Below, piece after piece: positions 44,295 to 46,186 of a stretch of 46,186 bases of DNA. The first letter of the stretch is position 1; every line of letters begins with the position of its first letter. Origin of the DNA: Saccharomonospora azurea NA-128 (GTDB lineage: Bacteria > Actinomycetota > Actinomycetes > Mycobacteriales > Pseudonocardiaceae); assembly GCF_000231055.2 (NCBI RefSeq), contig NZ_CM001466.1, positions 3,090,886 to 3,137,071 of the forward strand, in the 5' to 3' direction. Under the pieces are notes generated by a model. The model worked only from the letters and a program-made list of their open reading frames with translations. It had not been told where the DNA came from and did no database searches. Position numbers and translations under genes: made by a program.

Positions 44295-44879
44295 ATGAGT
44301 ATTGGTATGCCTAAGCGTTGGGCTTCCGCAGCTATTTCGGTGTTCGCGCTGACGATCGTGTCCGGCTGTGGTCAGTCGGAGGAGGGTTCTGCTGCACCCA
44401 ACACCGAAAGTGTTGCTCCCAGCGTGACGTCTCAGGCTGCTACCAGCGCAGTTGGGGATGCGCAGTCGATTGATCTCTGTTCATTGCTGACTGAATCTGA
44501 CCTGGCCGAGTACGGCACATTCGATGGACCTGAGGAGCGCGAGCTTCGCGGGTATGCGGTCTGTTCCTGGGCCGATGAGAAGGCGTCGGCCTCCGACATG
44601 GAGGCGCCCCTCATCGACCTGATGTTCATCGGGGATCGGGGAGCCGCCGACGTCGTCGATCTCGGCGATGGGCTACAGAACGGTAAGACTGAGAACACAG
44701 GTCGAGAGCTAGTCAAAACCTCTGGTGTTGACTCTGTGACCGGGGCTCCGGTCTGCGTGATTGCCATGAGCGTGAGTGACGGTTCCCGCCTTGATGTGAC
44801 TGTGGGCAGGACCGCTGATCCGTGCGATCTTGCTGGGCAACTTGTCGAATTGGTCGATCCAAAACTTCCTCGGGGGTGA
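44295..44879 (+). CDS. DUF3558-like lipoprotein
   Basis: Lipoprotein of 194 residues. Signal peptide MSIGMPKRWASAAISVFALT with lipobox IVSGC, a Ser/Thr/Ala linker, and one DUF3558-type domain starting at DLCSLLTESDLAEYG with later cysteines (AVCSW, PVCVI, DPCDLAG). The codons are visibly poorer in GC-ending third positions than the surrounding genes (runs such as GTTGCT, GCAGTT, GATCTC), hinting at a different origin. ATG 44295 follows the previous stop by 2 bases without a ribosome site of its own; coupled translation is likely. Confidence 0.82.
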   Translation: MSIGMPKRWASAAISVFALTIVSGCGQSEEGSAAPNTESVAPSVTSQAATSAVGDAQSIDLCSLLTESDLAEYGTFDGPEERELRGYAVCSWADEKASASDMEAPLIDLMFIGDRGAADVVDLGDGLQNGKTENTGRELVKTSGVDSVTGAPVCVIAMSVSDGSRLDVTVGRTADPCDLAGQLVELVDPKLPRG

Positions 44880-44884
44880 CGAAG

Positions 44885-46186
44885 GTGACGGACGAACGGC
44901 CGCCCACGTCGGATCAATTTATCAACATGCCCGCGCAGGACATTCGGGCGTATCTCGCGTCGGGTAAAGAGCCGCCGGATCTGACCGATGAGCAGATGAC
45001 GCAGCTCCCGCCGGGGACCGAATACTCCTACGCGCAGGCCAAGGCGCTGGCAGGCGATTCCACGTGGATCGGCAAGGTCGGCTCCTTGGCCGTGGGGACT
45101 GTCGACGCAGCCGAAGCCAGTGCGGAACGGCGCGACCGGCTCTCCAGCTACGACGTCGAGTACCGCGAGGGTCCCGGTGCGTCCGACTCCAACTATCTGG
45201 GGCATGACCACCAGACTCTAAAGACGTTCGTCGATCCCATCGACGCCAAGAACGTCACCGTTTACGCCGACACCTACCACGACCTGCACAAGTTGTTCCA
45301 GCGTCTCTCGGACGAGATGCGGGAAGCGGTGGGGAAGTCGAAGCAGGGCTGGGAAGGCGGAGCCGCCGACAGCGCCCACGGTTACTTCACGAGTCTTTCC
45401 GACTGGTCGGAAGGCAACTCGCAGAACGCCCAGATGGCGTCCGACATCATCGCCAGCGAGAGCAGCGCCGCGAGCAACGCCAAGAACAGCATGCCCGAGC
45501 CCATCCCGTTCAACATGGAACAGGAGATGGACAGCTGGGGCTACAACCCGTTCACGATGGCCGACAAGGTCGAACAGTCCATCCAGAAGATGCAGCAGAG
45601 TCAGGCCGCGCACGAAGAAGCCGCGCAGGTCATGACTCAGTACGACTTCGAGTTGCAGGAGGCGGGCAACAAGCAGCCCGTCTTCGCTGAGCCGCCGAAG
45701 TTCAATGGCGCGGGCGGGGCCAACGACACCGGCTCCAGCGGCGTCATCTCGATCAACGATCCGAGCACGAGCGCGTCCGGGTTCGTCGGTGGTCCTGTCG
45801 GTTCGGGCGGTGGCAACGTGCCCACGGGTGGCGGGCCGGTGAACGTGCCCTCGTCGCCTTCGGGGTCCGTGCCGCCTCCGGTCGCGCCGGGTGTCAGCAC
45901 CGGCGTGCGGCCTCCGGGGACGACCCGGCCTTCGGGGTTGGCCCCGGGGAGGCCGACGCTGCCGCCTCCCGGGCAGCGCGGCAACCGCAACACGTTCGGG
46001 CCCGGCGGCACCGGTGGTGTCGGTGTCGGTCCGATGCCCATGGGGCCGGGCGGTGGCTTCGGGCCCGGTGGCGGCGGTGGCGGCGTTGGTGGCGGCGGAC
46101 GCCTCGCCACGGGCGGTTTCGGACCCGGTGGTGGCGGCGGTGCCGGAGGTGCTGCTGGACCCGGTTCGGGCGCGGCGACCGGCGCC
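44885..46186 (+). CDS. WXG100/PPE-like ESX substrate with Pro/Gly-rich tail (3' end outside window)
   Basis: Open from GTG 44885 to the window end without a stop (434 codons). GGGGG lies about 9 nt upstream, inside the end of the lipoprotein gene. The middle carries a helical hairpin with the WxG turn: TYHDLHKLFQRLSDEMREAV, then QGWEGG (Trp156, Gly158) and ADSAHGYFTSLSDW, as in WXG100/PPE-type secreted proteins, followed by more helices to about 270. From there the sequence is Pro/Gly/Ser-rich, ending in almost pure Gly repeats. The N-terminal 100 residues, with DLTDEQMTQLPPGTEYSYAQ, are an extra region. Likely exported by a type VII system with the EspG-like protein as chaperone (inference). 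Confidence 0.85.
   Translation, partial: MTDERPPTSDQFINMPAQDIRAYLASGKEPPDLTDEQMTQLPPGTEYSYAQAKALAGDSTWIGKVGSLAVGTVDAAEASAERRDRLSSYDVEYREGPGASDSNYLGHDHQTLKTFVDPIDAKNVTVYADTYHDLHKLFQRLSDEMREAVGKSKQGWEGGAADSAHGYFTSLSDWSEGNSQNAQMASDIIASESSAASNAKNSMPEPIPFNMEQEMDSWGYNPFTMADKVEQSIQKMQQSQAAHEEAAQVMTQYDFELQEAGNKQPVFAEPPKFNGAGGANDTGSSGVISINDPSTSASGFVGGPVGSGGGNVPTGGGPVNVPSSPSGSVPPPVAPGVSTGVRPPGTTRPSGLAPGRPTLPPPGQRGNRNTFGPGGTGGVGVGPMPMGPGGGFGPGGGGGGVGGGGRLATGGFGPGGGGGAGGAAGPGSGAATGA

Noticed and set aside
44432-45211. Minus-strand frame opposite the lipoprotein and WXG100-like genes
   Set aside because: The plus-strand lipobox, DUF3558 cysteines and WxG motif are coherent; the antisense frame has none.

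Overview
The window is very GC-rich throughout, uses many GTG starts and has actinobacterial -10 boxes. It carries a nearly complete arabinogalactan and decaprenyl-phosphoryl-arabinose gene set (glf, PAP2 phosphatase, UbiA phosphoribosyltransferase, Emb, DprE1, DprE2, GtrA, GlfT2), an EspG/WXG100 cluster, DUF3558 lipoproteins and an F420-type LLM oxidoreductase. This points to a mycolate-related actinomycete with a type IV cell wall, most likely Pseudonocardiaceae (Saccharomonospora/Amycolatopsis-like). The family placement is inferred from gene content, not from a search.

Layout. 1-7.4 kb: the 3' part of cydC, a GAF histidine kinase convergent with a DevR/DosR-type regulator, a small hypothetical gene, a translationally coupled pair (UPF1-like SF1 NTPase with a long coiled coil plus a helical-repeat protein), and a 47-residue membrane peptide. 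7.5-12 kb (minus strand): an AfsR/SARP-type regulator, pantothenate kinase and a macrodomain protein. 12.1-16 kb: pheA, then a minus-strand run of septum-formation protein, zincin metallopeptidase and MFS exporter. 15.9-18.2 kb: a YgiB-like membrane protein, a glutathionylspermidine-synthase-like ATP-grasp enzyme and a DUF350 membrane protein, closed by a strong terminator. 18.3-26.4 kb: haloalkane dehalogenase, serS, two convergent DUF3558 lipoproteins, a GT-C membrane glycosyltransferase, a HAD phosphatase and the LLM oxidoreductase.

26.6-42.5 kb is the arabinogalactan region. UDP-galactopyranose mutase (glf) makes UDP-Galf for the galactan polymerase GlfT2. The UbiA-type transferase makes decaprenyl-phosphoryl-phosphoribose, the PAP2 protein is the candidate phosphatase for it, DprE1/DprE2 epimerise the product to the arabinose donor, GtrA probably helps it across the membrane or anchors the machinery, and Emb uses it outside. 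Two further GT-C proteins lie in this block (a third is at 22.9 kb). DprE1 has Ser where the benzothiazinone-target Cys387 of M. tuberculosis lies. 42.5-46.2 kb starts an ESX-type accessory cluster: EspG-like chaperone, small alpha-helical protein, DUF3558 lipoprotein and a WXG100/PPE-like protein that runs off the window end.

A recurring signal is a TANNNT box 5-8 nt before the start codon, seen at devR, pheA, dehalogenase, serS, LLM gene, glf, emb and dprE1. It suggests leaderless transcripts and was used to choose several starts. No tRNA, rRNA, CRISPR array, transposase or phage gene was seen. No gene-free stretch exceeds 300 bases; the longest (26414-26641 and 22691-22889) hold only promoter-like sequence.
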